A stretch of 64,000 nucleotides of DNA from Xanthomonas bonasiae (GTDB lineage Bacteria; Pseudomonadota; Gammaproteobacteria; Xanthomonadales; Xanthomonadaceae): NCBI RefSeq assembly GCF_017163705.1, contig NZ_JAFIWB010000022.1:1-64000 (forward strand). The letters run 5' to 3'. The notes under the pieces are model-generated. The model was not told where the DNA came from and searched no databases. It saw nothing but the letters and a program-made list of their open reading frames with translations. Below are positions 1 through 8,876 of this stretch, piece after piece (the stretch's first letter is position 1; each line of letters opens with the position of its first letter). Position numbers and translations under genes: made by a program.

Positions 1-77
1 TGTCGCTGACGCCGTCGGCGATCTCGCAACGGATCAAGGCGCTCGAGGACCGCCTCGGGCAGGTGCTGGTGGTGCGC
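1..77 (+). pseudogene. Duplicated fragment of argP, cut by the left window edge
   Basis: Bases 1-77 are identical to 365-441 inside the intact argP gene and lie on the same strand. They encode the helix-turn-helix part of the regulator (core residues SLTPSAISQRIKALE). Identity stops at base 78, where the sequence switches to the antisense of argO. The copy may extend beyond the left edge. It is either a real duplication that replaced most of argO or an assembly join; the sequence alone cannot decide. Confidence 0.85.
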
Positions 78-183
78 GCTGCCGCTGCAAACCCTGGCGC
101 AGCACGAACGCGTTCTGCGCGCCGATCGCGACGATCAAGCCGGCGCCGGCGATGAAGCCTGCAAACAATGCTTCGAGCACCAT
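78..183 (-). pseudogene. argO: argO/LysE-family exporter, 5' fragment only
   Basis: Read leftward from an ATG at 183, this encodes about 35 residues starting MVLEALFAGFIAGAGLIVAI and containing GAQNAFVLRQG. That is the start of an ArgO/LysE-type basic amino acid exporter, with its first membrane segment and the conserved QNAF motif. The family is about 200 residues long, so over 80% is missing. The frame runs straight into the duplicated argP fragment. The divergent placement next to argP is the classic arrangement in which ArgP activates argO when arginine or lysine is in excess. As seen here the exporter cannot be functional. Confidence 0.8.
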
Positions 184-285
184 GAGGATGGCCAGGACCA
201 AGGGAGGCGCATGCTGGCCTGAAGGTCGTGATTAGCCAAGCTAAATATTCTGTACGCTATGAAGAAATGCTAATCAGGCGGCCAC
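184..285. promoter_or_regulatory. Divergent argO-argP control region
   Basis: The 102 bases between the argO and argP starts include an AT-rich stretch (about 229-275) that stands out from the GC-rich surroundings. It contains ATTAG and CTAAT half-sites bracketing about 45 bases (233-276), which suits a LysR-type regulator binding between divergent genes. No single promoter can be fixed by eye. Confidence 0.5.
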
Positions 286-1194
286 ATGGACCTGCTTCAT
301 CCGCAACTGTCGGCCTTCGCCGCCGTGCTCGACGAAGGCAGCTTCGAGGCGGCCGCGCGGCGGCTGTCGCTGACGCCGTCGGCGATCTCGCAACGGATCA
401 AGGCGCTCGAGGACCGCCTCGGGCAGGTGCTGGTGGTGCGCCAGGCACCCTGCCGGCCGACGCCTGCAGGCGAAGCGCTGCTGCGCCGGGTGCGACCGAT
501 GCAGGCGCTGGAGGCCGAGGCGATGGCCGATTTCCTGCCGAACGCGGCCGACGCCGGACCCGCGCGCAGCATCGCGATCGCGGTCAACGACGACTCGCTG
601 CAGACCTGGTTCCTCGCCGCGCTGGCGTCGCTGCACCATGCGCACGGCTTCCTGTTCGACGTGCACGTGGACGACCAAGACCACACGCTGGAGCTGCTGC
701 GCAACGGCACCGTGCTCGGCGCGGTCACGTCCGCGAGCAAGCCGCTGCAGGGCTGCAACGTGCATGCCCTGGGCAGCATGCGCTACCACGCGATCGCCTC
801 GCCGGCATTCGTCGCGCGCCACTTCGCCGCAGGACTCACAGCGGCCGCGCTGGCACAGGCGCCGATGATGGTATTCAACCGCAAGGACGCGCTGCAGGCG
901 CGCTTCGTGCGGCGCATCACCCGCACCCGCCTGAGCCCACCCATCCACTACCTGCCGACCTCGACCGGCTTCGTCGAAGCCGCCGCGCGCGGTCTCGGAT
1001 GGTGCCTCGCCCCCGAGCAGATGCTCGCGTCCGGACTGCGCGAGAAACAGATCGTCGTCATCGACCCGCAGCGCTGGCTCGACGTCCCGCTCTATTGGCA
1101 GCACGCGGCGGTGCGTTCGAGCGTCCTGCAGCACATCGGCCAGGCACTGCGTACCGCGGCGTCGAGCATGCAGCGCGGACGGAAAGGCGCTTGA
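286..1194 (+). CDS. argP: LysR-family regulator ArgP (IciA-like)
   Basis: This 302-residue protein has an N-terminal winged helix-turn-helix (about residues 18-40) and a C-terminal periplasmic-binding-like effector domain. The stretch LVVRQAPCRPTPAGEALLRR, the following EAEAMADFLP and the effector-domain motif VNDDSLQTWFL match ArgP, the lysine/arginine-responsive activator of argO and of lysine or nitrogen genes. Length is normal for the family. The start is just after the divergent control region. The helix-turn-helix coding sequence (365-441) is the part repeated at the left edge. Its natural partner argO is truncated in this window, so the regulator may act only on other targets. Confidence 0.88.
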   Translation: MDLLHPQLSAFAAVLDEGSFEAAARRLSLTPSAISQRIKALEDRLGQVLVVRQAPCRPTPAGEALLRRVRPMQALEAEAMADFLPNAADAGPARSIAIAVNDDSLQTWFLAALASLHHAHGFLFDVHVDDQDHTLELLRNGTVLGAVTSASKPLQGCNVHALGSMRYHAIASPAFVARHFAAGLTAAALAQAPMMVFNRKDALQARFVRRITRTRLSPPIHYLPTSTGFVEAAARGLGWCLAPEQMLASGLREKQIVVIDPQRWLDVPLYWQHAAVRSSVLQHIGQALRTAASSMQRGRKGA

Positions 1195-1513
1195 GCCGCA
1201 TGCGCCCGATCGAGATGCGCCCGACGCGGCACGGCAGGCGCCGGTTCACTGCGGCAGGCGCCATGCGCTCCCCCTTGGTCGACCGCCCACGTCACCAAGC
1301 TTCATAGCGCCTGCAAGTGCCGCGCGCGGGACAGGTGGCTGGCGCCCATGCCGGGAGTGAAGGTCGGCAGCTCCCTTCCGATCCGTCGCGGGGCAAGCGT
1401 CCCTTTCCGGCCCGGACGATTCTCATCAGGTGAGACCTGCCAGTGGAAGGATGCATGGCCCGCCGCTTGCGCGGCCGCGAACCCCCGTCCTTGTTTTTCA
1501 TATGGAGAAACGT
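1195..1513. other. Non-coding gap after argP
   Basis: No convincing gene, RNA or repeat was seen in these 319 bases. Open frames across it are short, arginine-rich and lack ribosome-binding sites. AT content rises towards 1495, just before the next possible gene. Confidence 0.5.
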
Positions 1514-1810
1514 ATGCCGGCAATCATCATCGGGACGCAGATGGAGAGGGGCCTCACCAAATGGCGGCACGGTTTCTCCGTCCCCGAAGAGGGGCCAGCC
1601 GACAGGCTGTTGGTGATCGAGTTCCATGGAGACCCATGGGAGATACCGGGATTCAAGGGCGATGTCCTGGACGTCGCCGAGTTGCGCGCGGCCTGCCCGC
1701 TCGCAGCGCAGGACTGGATCCCTTTGCAAGGCAACCTGAAATGCAAGGCTCAACTCGGTGTGCCAGCGCGGATCTCCATTCCGCTCAGCCAAGCGGCGAA
1801 CCCGCGTTGA
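1514..1810 (+). CDS. Small hypothetical protein
   Basis: A possible 98-residue protein starting MPAIIIGTQMERGLTKWRHG. The ATG at 1514 is preceded by GGAGAAA with suitable spacing, which is why it was chosen over the in-frame ATG at 1502. Composition is balanced (WEIPGF, DWIPLQG) and unlike the arginine/alanine-rich nonsense of shadow frames. There is no signal peptide, membrane segment or recognised motif. The codons are less GC-biased than those of neighbours, which could mean recent acquisition or simply a non-gene. Function unknown. Confidence 0.4.
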   Translation: MPAIIIGTQMERGLTKWRHGFSVPEEGPADRLLVIEFHGDPWEIPGFKGDVLDVAELRAACPLAAQDWIPLQGNLKCKAQLGVPARISIPLSQAANPR

Positions 1811-1944
1811 GATCGGGCCGCCCCAGGCCCACGAGCCCACGGTCGGGCCGACTTCGACGCACGCAGCATGGGCACCAACCAGCACCGGCAGACCGTACAG
1901 GGCCGCGCCAATGGTGTTGGATGGCTGCACATCAGTGGACTGAA

Positions 1945-2020
1945 TGGTGGGCCGTGATGGATTCGAACCATCGACCAAAAGATTAAAAGTCTTCTGCTCT
2001 ACCGACTGAGCTAACGGCCC
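1945..2020 (-). tRNA. tRNA-Lys (anticodon TTT)
   Basis: Read on the minus strand, this 76-base gene has a 7-bp acceptor stem (2020-2014 with 1955-1949), discriminator A and an encoded CCA (1947-1945). The D-loop contains AGCTCAGTCGGTAGAGC, the anticodon loop CTTTTAA gives anticodon TTT, and the T-arm has GGTTCGAATCC. It decodes AAA/AAG lysine codons. It lies just past queC on the same strand, separated by a GC hairpin. A TAGAAT at 2059-2054 is a possible -10, but I see no well-spaced -35. Confidence 0.97.
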
Positions 2021-2050
2021 AAAACAATGCCCCGGCGTTGCGCCGGGGTG
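2021..2050 (-). terminator. Hairpin between queC and tRNA-Lys
   Basis: CCCCGGCG (2030-2037) pairs with CGCCGGGG (2041-2048) over a 3-base loop. On the minus strand it is followed by CATTGTTTT. It fits the end of the tol-pal-que transcript. The T-run is imperfect and directly abuts the tRNA, so a tRNA-leader or processing role is also possible. Confidence 0.5.
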
Positions 2051-2083
2051 CGTATTCTACCCCACCCCCGCGTCAACGCGAAA

Positions 2084-2749
2084 TCAGGCGTAGCGGGTCG
2101 GGTCGGCCACGCCCGCATCGGCGAAGCCGGCGGCGCGCAGGCGGCACGCGTCGCAGTGACCGCAGGCGCGGCCGTCGGCATCGGCGCGGTAGCAGGACAC
2201 GGTGAGGCCGAAATCCACGCCCAGGCGCTCGCCCTCTCGCACGATGTCGGCCTTGCTCATGCGCTGCAGCGGCGCGTGCACGCGCAGCCCGGCGCCTTCC
2301 ACGCCGGCCTTGGTCGCCAGGTTGGCCAGGGTCTGGAACGCGTCGATGAACTCGGGGCGGCAGTCGGGGTAGCCGGAATAGTCCACCGCGTTGACGCCGC
2401 AGAAGATGTCCGCCGCGCCCAGCACTTCGGCCCAGCCCAGCGCCACCGACAGCATGATGGTGTTGCGCGCCGGCACGTAGGTCACCGGGATGCCCTCGCC
2501 GCCCGCGTCCGGCACCTCGATGTCGTCGGTCAGCGCGGAGCCGCCGATGCTGCGCAGGTCGACATTGACCGTCTTGTGCGCCACCGCACCGAGCGCGGCC
2601 GCCACGCGCGTGGCCGCATCCAGTTCGGAGGTATGCCGCTGCCCGTAGCTGACGCTCAGCGCATGCACGGCATAGCCCTGCTCGCGGGCGATGGCGACGA
2701 CGACGGCGGAATCCATGCCACCTGAGAGTAGGACGACGGCGTTTTTCAT
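2084..2749 (-). CDS. queC: 7-cyano-7-deazaguanine synthase QueC
   Basis: QueC makes preQ0 from 7-carboxy-7-deazaguanine, ammonia and ATP, a cytosolic step towards queuosine in tRNA. The 221-residue protein begins with the PP-loop ATP-binding motif SGGMDS (residues 9-14). It ends with the zinc-binding cysteines C186, C196, C199 and C202 (CGHCDAC). Length is normal for the family. It follows queE on the same strand and is the last gene of the tol-pal-que series. The 180-base gap to queE holds a pair of inverted G-rich repeats, so the two genes could be partly uncoupled. Confidence 0.96.
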   Translation of the reverse strand: MKNAVVLLSGGMDSAVVVAIAREQGYAVHALSVSYGQRHTSELDAATRVAAALGAVAHKTVNVDLRSIGGSALTDDIEVPDAGGEGIPVTYVPARNTIMLSVALGWAEVLGAADIFCGVNAVDYSGYPDCRPEFIDAFQTLANLATKAGVEGAGLRVHAPLQRMSKADIVREGERLGVDFGLTVSCYRADADGRACGHCDACRLRAAGFADAGVADPTRYA

Positions 2750-2757
2750 TGGAGTGC

Positions 2758-2913
2758 TGGGAATGGGGAATGGAGAAACGGGAATGGGTAGAGCGTAACA
2801 GCCGCACTGAACATGGAAGATCGCCGGTTTTCGAGAAGCAGAAGCGCATCAACCAACGAGACGCCTGCAGTGCAGCGCTTCGCCGATTCCCGTTTCTCCA
2901 TTCCCGATTCCCA
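2758..2913. repeat. Inverted pair of GGGAAT repeats (pair A)
   Basis: The arm 2758-2787 (GGGAATGGGGAATGG units) is the near-perfect reverse complement of 2884-2913, with about 96 bases between. Both arms share the same internal interruption GGAGAAACGGGAAT, so they match each other better than other copies in the window. The element fills the queE-queC gap. It could fold as a long hairpin in RNA or a cruciform in DNA. Confidence 0.85.
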
Positions 2914-2930
2914 GCTGCGCTCCCGCGCAG

Positions 2931-3608
2931 CTAACGCCCCGGCTCGTCGTTCCACAGCAGCTTGTGCAACTGCATCTGGAAGCGCACCGGCAGGCGGTCG
3001 GCGACGATCCAGTCGGCCAGGTCGCGCGGCGCCAGTTCGCTCTTGCTCGGCGAGAACCACACGGTGCAGCGCTCGTGCAGGCGGTGTTCGGCGACGATCG
3101 CGCGCGCCCAGTCGTAGTCGGCGCGGCCGCACAGCACGAACTTGATCTGGTCGCGCGCACTCAGCAGCGGCAGGTTTTCCCAGCGGTTGCGCGCCGCTTC
3201 CTGCGATGCGGGAGTCTTGATGTCGAGCACCCGCGACACGCGCGGGTCCACTTCGGCGATGTCCAGCGCGCCGGAGGTTTCCAGCGATACGTCGTAGCCG
3301 GCGTCGCACAGTTGCTCGAGCAGGCGCAGGCAGCGCTTCTGCGCCAGCGGCTCGCCGCCGGTCACGCAGACATGGCGCACGCCGTGGCGCGCCACTTCGA
3401 CCAGGATCGCGTCGATGTCCCACCACTGCCCGCCGTGGAAGGCATAGGCCGTGTCGCAATAGCTGCAGCGCAGCGGGCAGCCGGTCAGGCGCACGAACGC
3501 GGTCGGCCAGCCGGCACTCTCGGCCTCGCCCTGCAGCGACAGGAAGATCTCCGTCAGCTTCAGGCGCGGCAGCGGGCTTTGTACGATATCGCTGGGAACG
3601 GCGGCCAT
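2931..3608 (-). CDS. queE: 7-carboxy-7-deazaguanine synthase QueE
   Basis: QueE is the radical-SAM enzyme that rearranges 6-carboxytetrahydropterin to 7-carboxy-7-deazaguanine, the substrate of QueC. With the start at the ATG at 3608 it has 225 residues. The cluster motif CPLRCSYC gives C44, C48 and C51 (CX3CX2C), preceded by FLSLQGEAESAGWPTAFVRL, and GGEP lies at residues 84-87. The longer upstream frame lacks family features and overlaps the end of cpoB, so it was rejected. It sits 46 bases downstream of cpoB, consistent with co-transcription. Confidence 0.95.
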   Translation of the reverse strand: MAAVPSDIVQSPLPRLKLTEIFLSLQGEAESAGWPTAFVRLTGCPLRCSYCDTAYAFHGGQWWDIDAILVEVARHGVRHVCVTGGEPLAQKRCLRLLEQLCDAGYDVSLETSGALDIAEVDPRVSRVLDIKTPASQEAARNRWENLPLLSARDQIKFVLCGRADYDWARAIVAEHRLHERCTVWFSPSKSELAPRDLADWIVADRLPVRFQMQLHKLLWNDEPGR

Positions 3609-3654
3609 GGCGGGAAAGTATGCTCCCGCGACGATGGCGGCAGCGTTCGGGGGC

Positions 3655-4482
3655 TCAGCGCAGCTGCTGGCCGATGCGGATCGACTGCAGGCGGTCCTGC
3701 GCGGTGCGCGCGGCATCCGATCCCGGATACTGGCTGATCACCTGCTGGAGGGTCTGCTCGGCGTCCTGGGTGCGGCCTTCGCCGTACTGGGATAGGCCCA
3801 GCTTGAGCAGGGCGCCGGAGGCCTTGTCGTGGGTCGGGTAGCGGCCGATCAGGTCGCGGAACTGCGCCTCGGCCAGCGGGAAATTCTTGGTGGCGTAATA
3901 GCTCTCGCCCAGCCAATACAAGGCATTGGGGGCGTAGACGCCGTTCGGGTACAGCTCGAGAAAGCTCTGGAACAGATTCGCCGAGTCGGCGTACTTGCCG
4001 GCCTTCAGCGCATCGAAGGCGACGTTGTAGCTGGTGCGCTCGTCGCCGCTGGCGGCGAGCGTGCCGGCGTCGCCATGCACCGACGGCGGCCGTTCGGAAA
4101 CGGCGGCAGCCGGCTTGGCAGCGGGTGCGGAAGCGGCGGGTGCGGAAGCGGCGGGTGCGGCAGCCCCGGCCGGCGGCAACGGCGGCGTCGCGCCACCCTC
4201 GATCCGGTTCAGGCGACCGTCCAGGTCCAGGTACTGGTCCTTGGCGCGCTGCTTGAGTTGTTCGTTGTCGTGCTGCAATTGCTCGATCGTGGACTCCAGC
4301 GACTGCACCTGCGTCCGCAGCTGGTTGAGCTGGTTCAGCATGTCGGTGTTGCCCTGGGTGTTCATTGCCTGCTGCTCGAGCGCGGACACGCGATCGGCGA
4401 GGCTTGCACGCTGCGCATGAGCCGGCGCGGCGGCCACCAGGGCCGCCGCGACGATCATCGATGTAAGGACACCGATACGCAT
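3655..4482 (-). CDS. cpoB: Cell division coordinator CpoB (YbgF)
   Basis: CpoB is the periplasmic partner of the Tol-Pal system that couples outer-membrane constriction to septal peptidoglycan synthesis. The 275-residue protein has a signal peptide ending at AHA (about residue 23). A coiled-coil trimerisation region rich in Gln/Leu follows (about 27-90), then an Ala/Pro linker with repeated ASAPA units (about 100-125). The C-terminal TPR domain (about 150-265) contains ALYWLGESYYATKNFPLAEA. It begins three bases after pal ends, so the two are co-transcribed. Confidence 0.95.
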   Translation of the reverse strand: MRIGVLTSMIVAAALVAAAPAHAQRASLADRVSALEQQAMNTQGNTDMLNQLNQLRTQVQSLESTIEQLQHDNEQLKQRAKDQYLDLDGRLNRIEGGATPPLPPAGAAAPAASAPAASAPAAKPAAAVSERPPSVHGDAGTLAASGDERTSYNVAFDALKAGKYADSANLFQSFLELYPNGVYAPNALYWLGESYYATKNFPLAEAQFRDLIGRYPTHDKASGALLKLGLSQYGEGRTQDAEQTLQQVISQYPGSDAARTAQDRLQSIRIGQQLR

Positions 4483-4485
4483 CTA

Positions 4486-5004
4486 TTACTGCGCCGTGTA
4501 GACGATCTCGACGCGACGGTTCTGCGACCAGCAGGACTCGTTCGACTCGGTGCAGACCGGACGCTCTTCGCCGTAGCTGACCACGGTCAGCTGCGCAGCC
4601 GAACCGCCGGCAGCCTGCAGCGCCGAAGACACGGCGTTGCCACGACGCTCGCCCAGGCCCATGTTGTACTCGCGCGAACCGCGCTCGTCGGCATTGCCCT
4701 GCAGGGTGATGCGCGAGGACGGACGGTCACGCAGGTACTTGGCGTGGCAGGCCATGATCGCCTGGAACTCCGGCTTCAGCGAGTCCTGGTCCAGATCGAA
4801 GTAGACCACGCGCTGGCGCAGGCAGGCATCGGTATCCAGATCGCCCGGGCCGTACAGGCCGGAGGTCGACGGGCCGGTCGGGGTGGTGGAACCGGTGGTG
4901 CCGGTGGTGTCGGTCTGGGGAACTTCCTTGACCTTCTTGGAGCAGCCGGCCAGAGCTGCAACGGACAACAGCGAAACAAGCAGAACGCGGGTGGTCTTGT
5001 TCAT
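4486..5004 (-). CDS. pal: Peptidoglycan-associated lipoprotein Pal
   Basis: Pal anchors the outer membrane to peptidoglycan and binds TolB. The 172-residue precursor has a lipobox LAGC with lipidated C21. A Thr/Gly/Pro-rich tether follows (about 30-55), then an OmpA-like domain. The diaminopimelate-binding stretch is LQGNADERGSREYNMGLGER (101-120). Cysteines near residues 61 and 86, and two near the C-terminus, could form disulfides. It lies between tolB (71-base gap) and cpoB (3-base gap). Confidence 0.97.
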   Translation of the reverse strand: MNKTTRVLLVSLLSVAALAGCSKKVKEVPQTDTTGTTGSTTPTGPSTSGLYGPGDLDTDACLRQRVVYFDLDQDSLKPEFQAIMACHAKYLRDRPSSRITLQGNADERGSREYNMGLGERRGNAVSSALQAAGGSAAQLTVVSYGEERPVCTESNESCWSQNRRVEIVYTAQ

Positions 5005-5075
5005 GGGGATACCTATATGGCTCCTGAGCCGAAAGGGGGTTCAACGCAGCGAAATATTAACATCAAACTTACGTG

Positions 5076-6395
5076 TCAACGCGCAGTCCGATACGGCGAC
5101 CACGACGGCTCGCGCACGTCGCCATCGGCCAGGACCAGGCGCTGGCGCACGCGGGCATCGGCCGAGACCGCGTAAAGCACCCCTCGCCCGCCTTCGCGGG
5201 CGGCGTACAGGACCATGCTGGCGTTCGGAGCGAAGCTCGGCGACTCGTCCAGCGACCCCGTAGACAATGTGCTCCAGCGCGGCGAACCCAGGCTGCGGTC
5301 CATCATCGCGATCTTGTAGGTGTTGCCGCTGCCCTGGGCGACGGCGATCTTGTTGCCGTCGAAGGACACGCTGGCGGTGGCGTTGTAGTTGCCCTGGAAG
5401 GTGACCCGGTTGGCGCTGCCGCCGGTCGCCGCCACCTGGTAGATCTGCGGGCGGCCGCCGCGATCGGAGGTGAAGTAGATGCTGCTGCCGTCCGGCGCCC
5501 AGGTCGGCTCGGTGTCGATGCCGAAGTGGTTGGTCAGCTGGGTCAGCTGCTTGCTGCCCAGGTCCATCACGTAGATCTCCGGGTTGCCGCTGCGCGACAG
5601 CGCCAGGGCCAGCTTCTTGCCGTCCGGCGAGAACGAGGGCGCGCCGTTGATGCCGCGGAAGCTGGACACCAGCTGGCGGGCGCCGGTGGCGATGTCCTGG
5701 ATGTAGATCGAGGAGTTGCCGCGCTCGAAGCTCACGTAGGCCAGCTTCTTGCCGTCCGGGCTCCAGTTCGGCGACAGCAGCGGTTCGGCCGAGCGCACGA
5801 TGGTCTGCGGGTTGTAGCCGTCGGAGTCGGCGACCATCAGCGCATAGCGCATGGCGCCGCCCTTGCCGCTGGCGGTGACGTAGGCGATGCGGGTCCAGAA
5901 GGCGCCGCGCACGCCGGTGATCTTCTCGTAGATCGCATCGGCCATCTGGTGCGCCACGTCGCGCATCGCGCTGGCGCGCGCGGTCATCGCCAGGCCGAGC
6001 ATGCGCTCGCCCTTGGCCACGTCGAACAGTTCGTACTCGACCCGGTAGGTACCCTCGCCGGCATCCATCACCCGGCCGGCGACCAGGTAATCCTGCTTCA
6101 GCGCGCGCCAGGTGGCGTACTGCACTTCGCTGCCGCGGGTCGGGCGCTCGACGATCTGCGCCTCGGGCAGATTGCGGAACTGGCCGGAACGGTCCAGGTC
6201 GGCACGGACCACCGCGGACACGTCGGTGGACGGTGCGGCCGCCGAACCCTGGTAGGGCATCGGCACGACGGTGATCGGGGTCGCCGACGCGTTGCCGCCG
6301 ACGATGTCGATTTCCAGGCCCTTGTCCTGCGCGGACGCGGCCAGGGGGAGCAACAGGGCAGTCAGGACGGCAAGCCAGCGCGGCAGTTTCTTCAT
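5076..6395 (-). CDS. tolB: Tol-Pal translocation protein TolB
   Basis: TolB is the periplasmic beta-propeller that shuttles between Pal and the inner-membrane TolQRA complex. From the ATG at 6395 it has 439 residues, with a clean signal peptide (MKKLPRWLAVLTALLLPLAA then SAQ) and an N-terminal domain. Repeated propeller blades carry motifs such as SPNWSPDGKKLAYVSFE, PSFSPDGKKLALAL and PTWAPDGSSIYFTSD. The frame is open 27 codons further upstream, but those residues precede the signal peptide and were left out. A 235-base gap separates it from tolA. Confidence 0.96.
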   Translation of the reverse strand: MKKLPRWLAVLTALLLPLAASAQDKGLEIDIVGGNASATPITVVPMPYQGSAAAPSTDVSAVVRADLDRSGQFRNLPEAQIVERPTRGSEVQYATWRALKQDYLVAGRVMDAGEGTYRVEYELFDVAKGERMLGLAMTARASAMRDVAHQMADAIYEKITGVRGAFWTRIAYVTASGKGGAMRYALMVADSDGYNPQTIVRSAEPLLSPNWSPDGKKLAYVSFERGNSSIYIQDIATGARQLVSSFRGINGAPSFSPDGKKLALALSRSGNPEIYVMDLGSKQLTQLTNHFGIDTEPTWAPDGSSIYFTSDRGGRPQIYQVAATGGSANRVTFQGNYNATASVSFDGNKIAVAQGSGNTYKIAMMDRSLGSPRWSTLSTGSLDESPSFAPNASMVLYAAREGGRGVLYAVSADARVRQRLVLADGDVREPSWSPYRTAR

Positions 6396-6549
6396 GGGTC
6401 GCTCAGCGGTACTCGGGAAGGCGCAAGAGATAGCAATGCGCGGGTGAACGTATTCGCAATCATGAACCACCGACATGTGAAGCCGATGGCAGGAAGCGCG
6501 GATTATCGCCTATCGCACCGCCGCCGGGGAGTTCCCGGGGCCTCGCCAG

Positions 6550-6568
6550 GCCCGGAAGCGGGCTTTTT
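6550..6568 (+). terminator. Possible short terminator facing the tol genes
   Basis: On the plus strand GCCCG-GAAG-CGGGC is followed by five T (6564-6568). The stem is only 5 bp. No plus-strand gene feeds it, so if active it would stop antisense transcription into tolA. Confidence 0.25.
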
Positions 6569-6599
6569 GGACCCTGGGGCTGGGGCATGGAGCCTGGCA

Positions 6600-6627
6600 T
6601 CCCCAATCCCGAATCCCCAATCCCGGC
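6600..6627. repeat. Single GGGATTGGGG-type repeat in the tolA-tolB gap
   Basis: The sequence CCCCAATCCCGAATCCCCAA (6601-6620), continuing as TCCCGG, is the same repeat type as the paired elements, read from the C-rich strand. Its would-be partner on the tolB side (6569-6590, GGGGCTGGGGC) is only weakly similar, so this copy is single or eroded. It ends just before the tolA stop codon. Confidence 0.7.
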
Positions 6628-6630
6628 TTC

Positions 6631-7621
6631 TCAGCGATCCTGCGCAGTGAAGTTGAAGGTCAGGTCGCGCGCGAACACCGATTCGAAGCCCCGGTACGGC
6701 AGCGGCTGCGCGCGCAGCACCGCGGCCTCGATCGAGCGCCGGCCCGCTTCGTCGTAGGGACAGTCGGGGCTGACCTTGGCCTCGATCACCTGCCCGCCGA
6801 CGATCTGCTTGATCGCGATCTTGCACTTCTGCCCCAGCGGCACCGAATCCGGGCGCACCCACTGGCTCAGCACCGCCTGCTGGATCGCCGCGGCATATTT
6901 GGCCGACAGATCGGTATTGGTGCCGTTCTGCCCGGGCGCCGCCTGCGGCGTGGACGCGGCGGTGGCCGACGCCTGCTTGGCGCGCACGTCGGCCAGCTGG
7001 CGCAGCTTCTGCTCGGCCAGCTTGGCCTCGCGGTCGGCCTGCTCGCGCTGCTTGCGGATCTCGGCGATCTTCTTCTGCCGCTCCTCTTCCTGCTGCGCGG
7101 CCAGGCGCTGCTTCTGCTCGGCCTCCTGCTGGCGCTTCTGCTCGGTCAGGTCGATCTGCTCCTGGCGGCGCTTGGCTTCCTGCTCCTGCTTTTCCTTTTC
7201 CTGCGAGATCGCAGTCCGGCTGGCGCGGTCCTGGTCGACCTTGTCCGGCACCGGGATGAAGTCCTGCGCCTTCTGCTGCTGCTCGGTCGGCGCCTGCTGC
7301 GGCTTGGGCACGGGCACCGGTTGCGGCGGCGGCACGGTGTCGTCCTCGGCGACCTCCTTGACCGGTTCGGGCAGCGGTTCGGGCAGGGGCTTGGGCGCGT
7401 CCTGCACCGCCTTCTGCGCCGAACGCACGTCGGCGGCCGACACGACCAGCGAGGCCTCGACCATCGGCGAGCCCGCCGCCGGCTCCACCTGGCGCACCGG
7501 CGACCACCACCAGGCGAGGAAGAACAGCAGCCCGAGCAGCACATGCACGGCCAGCGCGAGGAGCACGCCGACGATCAGGCCCTGGTTGCTGTCCTGTTCG
7601 CGGGGCGGTCGGGAATCGGCT

Positions 7622-7632
<11 letters not shown>
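6631..7632 (-). CDS. tolA: Tol-Pal protein TolA
   Basis: TolA spans the periplasm from the inner membrane to Pal/TolB, driven by the proton motor TolQR. The 333-residue protein has one membrane helix (about residues 19-43) and a Pro-rich segment (about 88-110). A long charged helical domain of K/E/Q/A repeats follows (about 120-220), and a C-terminal globular domain contains YAAAIQQAVLSQWVRPDS and ends with LTFNFTAQD. It overlaps tolR by 11 bases (7622-7632), implying translational coupling. Confidence 0.95.
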
Positions 7633-8059
<427 letters not shown>

Positions 8060-8099
8060 GCGGGAATCCTGGGGTCTTGGGCGGAGCGCGCGGCGGCGC

Positions 8100-8876
8100 T
8101 CAGTCGCCGCTGGCCTGGCGCTGCAGGATGGAGCTGAACTCTTCGGAGAAGGTCTCGAAGCGCACCGCCATCCGCTCGACCCGGGTGGTGAAGCGGTTGT
8201 ACGCCCACACCGCCGGGATCGCCACGAACAGGCCGATGGCGGTCGCGAACAGGGCCTCGGAAATGCCCGGCGCGACCGCGGCGATGCCCGCCTGCTGGCC
8301 GCTGTTGAGCATGTCGTGCATGGTCACCATGATGCCGAACACGGTGCCGACCAGGCCGACGTAGGGCGCGGTGGAACCGATGTTGGCGAGCAGCTCCAGG
8401 TTGCGCTCCAGGCGGTCCACTTCGCGCGCATAGGTCGCGCGCATCGCCCGCTGCGCGCCTTCCAGCTGGATGCGCGCGTCGAGCTTGCGCTTGTCGCGCA
8501 GGCGGGTGAACTCACGGAAGCCGGCCTCGAAGATCGCCTCCAGCCCGCCGACCACGCGATTGCGGTCGGCCGCGCCGGCGTAGAGCTTGGTCAGGTCGGT
8601 GCCGGACCAGAAGCGGTTCTCGAAGTCGTCCGCGTCGCGGTTGGCCTGCTTGAACACCCGCGCCTTGCGGAAAATGATCACCCAGCTGATCAGCGAGCCG
8701 AGCAGCAGCAGCAGCACGATCACCTTGACCGGCAGGCTGGCCTTGATCAGCAGATCCAGGTAGTTGATGCCGCCATGGGCGGCGGTGCTGGCGACGGCCT
8801 GCGCGGCGGTCTGGGTCACGTCCTGCGGTAGCGCCTCCGCCACCGTGTCCTGCAGGGCCAGGAGCAATGCGATCAT
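8100..8876 (-). CDS. tolQ: Tol-Pal proton channel subunit TolQ
   Basis: TolQ is the MotA/TolQ/ExbB-family partner of TolR. The 258-residue protein has three membrane helices (about 40-62, 150-175 and 190-215). The conserved second and third helices contain GSTAPYVGLVGTVFGIMVTM and ISEALFATAIGLFVAIPAVW. Its start overlaps the ybgC stop by four bases (ATGA, 8873-8876), so translation is coupled. Confidence 0.97.
   Translation of the reverse strand: MIALLLALQDTVAEALPQDVTQTAAQAVASTAAHGGINYLDLLIKASLPVKVIVLLLLLGSLISWVIIFRKARVFKQANRDADDFENRFWSGTDLTKLYAGAADRNRVVGGLEAIFEAGFREFTRLRDKRKLDARIQLEGAQRAMRATYAREVDRLERNLELLANIGSTAPYVGLVGTVFGIMVTMHDMLNSGQQAGIAAVAPGISEALFATAIGLFVAIPAVWAYNRFTTRVERMAVRFETFSEEFSSILQRQASGD

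Noticed and set aside
1945-2020. tRNA-Lys as an integration site of a genomic island
   Set aside because: No integrase gene or direct repeat of the tRNA 3' end was found on either side.
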